Part shown: one piece after another, positions 63,545 through 64,000 of the stretch
Layout of the letters: each line of letters opens with the position of its first letter
Numbering within the stretch: the first letter of the stretch is position 1
Source of the DNA: Lentisalinibacter salinarum
GTDB lineage: Bacteria; Pseudomonadota; Gammaproteobacteria; Steroidobacterales; Woeseiaceae
Direction: 5' to 3'
Assembly (NCBI RefSeq): GCF_040706555.1
Contig: NZ_JAPDRH010000003.1
Span: 248,001-312,000, forward strand
DNA length: 64,000 nt
The notes under the pieces: model-generated
The model's input: the letters and a program-made list of their open reading frames with translations, nothing else
Database searches by the model: none
Told to the model about the DNA's origin: nothing
Position numbers and translations under genes: made by a program

Positions 63545-63967
63545 TCAGTCGCCGGCGCCCTCTTTCTTTTTGGGCCGCACGTAGAGGACCAGGCTATGGT
63601 CCGCGATCTCGTAGCCGTGCTTGGCCGCGATCTCGTGCTGCAGGCGCTCGATCTCCTCGTCGACGAACTCGATAACGTCGCCCGTCTCGATACAGACCAT
63701 GTGGTCGTGGTGCTCGCCGTCGTCCAGCTCGAATACCGAATGCCCGCCCTCGAAGTTGTGACGCGTGACGAGCCCCGCCCCCTCGAACTGGGTGAGCACC
63801 CGGTAAACCGTGGCCAGGCCGATATCCTCACCGGAATCCAGCAGCTCCCGGTAGATGTCTTCCGCGCTGAGATGCGCCTGGCTGTTGGCCTCCAGAATCT
63901 CGAGGATCTTCAGGCGCGGCAGCGTGACCTTGAGGCCCGCGTTTCTCAGTTCCTTCTTCTGCATCAT
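63545..63967 (-). CDS. fur: Ferric uptake regulator Fur
   Basis: Iron-responsive repressor, 140 aa. N-terminal winged helix (KELRNAGLKVTLPRLKILEILEANSQAHLSAEDIYRELLDSGEDIGLATVYRVLTQFEGAGLV), metal-binding HNFEGGHSVFELDDGEHHDHMVCIETGDVIEF, and C-terminal KHGYEIADHSLVLYVRPKKK. Only one cysteine of the usual CxxC remains (CIET), as in several pseudomonad-like Fur proteins that do not use structural zinc. The start is ATG 63967 or the next codon. Upstream 33 bases reach the window end. Confidence 0.97.
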   Translation of the reverse strand: MMQKKELRNAGLKVTLPRLKILEILEANSQAHLSAEDIYRELLDSGEDIGLATVYRVLTQFEGAGLVTRHNFEGGHSVFELDDGEHHDHMVCIETGDVIEFVDEEIERLQHEIAAKHGYEIADHSLVLYVRPKKKEGAGD

Positions 63968-64000
63968 TGTCCTGGGTTCCCTGGCGCCCGCCCTGCCGTA

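Noticed and set aside
63700..63730. Loss of one cysteine in the Fur CxxC
   Set aside because: Several functional Fur proteins of related bacteria lack this structural zinc site, so it is not evidence of a defect.

Overview
The window is a G+C-rich chromosomal segment of a gammaproteobacterium. ZipA, the yciO/yciB/yciI/bolA group, dksA next to gluQRS, and the runs secG-tRNA-Leu-nuoA..N-tRNA-fMet-rimP-nusA-infB-rbfA-truB-rpsO-pnp and fur/recN/nadK/hrcA-grpE-dnaK-dnaJ-dapB-carAB-greA all fit that class. Separate nuoC and nuoD genes, an HrcA/CIRCE heat-shock operon, PhaR and a lysine-rich DksA point to a Chromatiales/Xanthomonadales-like lineage (Ectothiorhodospiraceae is a reasonable guess) rather than enterics or Pseudomonas. 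Genus and species cannot be read from this sequence.

Layout. 1-2406: a partial rluB and the condensin partners scpB and scpA. 2447-5172: divergent yciO against yciB-yciI-bolA-ppiC. 5173-9063: the only clearly accessory stretch, visibly more AT-rich. It holds a perfect CRP-type palindrome with a possible small RNA, a secreted protein with 24 tandem SINGSDxx octapeptides, two paralogous DUF6502-like proteins, and 566 bases without a gene. 9064-15382: smc-zipA-ligA. 15498-18471: queF, dksA, gluQRS, phaR and a well-delimited candidate small RNA. 18502-28289: a YheT-like hydrolase facing the pnp-rpsO-truB-rbfA-infB-nusA-rimP translation/RNA cluster and initiator tRNA. 28373-42830: the complete 14-gene complex I operon. 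43019-48711: tRNA-Leu(GAG), secG, tpiA, glmM, folP, ftsH. 48765-55684: rlmE, yhbY, greA, carB, carA, dapB. 55781-60752: dnaJ, dnaK, grpE, hrcA behind a degenerate CIRCE. 60951-63967: nadK, recN and fur. Most genes are on the minus strand.

The best candidate for something undescribed is the 5.2-9.0 kb module. The signal-peptide-bearing repeat protein lies directly downstream of a DUF6502-like gene whose -10 box sits inside a perfect 19-bp palindrome. A second DUF6502 paralogue has a near-consensus promoter almost abutting its start codon. A convergent CRP-site/hairpin/terminator arrangement could encode an RNA complementary to the repeat gene's ribosome binding site. Other notable points are a DksA with a histone-H1-like tail and only two of the four zinc cysteines, a candidate sRNA behind phaR, a U1-U72 initiator tRNA, a dapB that appears to start at ATC, an attenuator-like hairpin before carA, and a three-half-site array before ftsH.

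Functions of core genes are assigned by recognising family motifs by eye. Promoters, operators and RNAs are sequence-pattern inferences.
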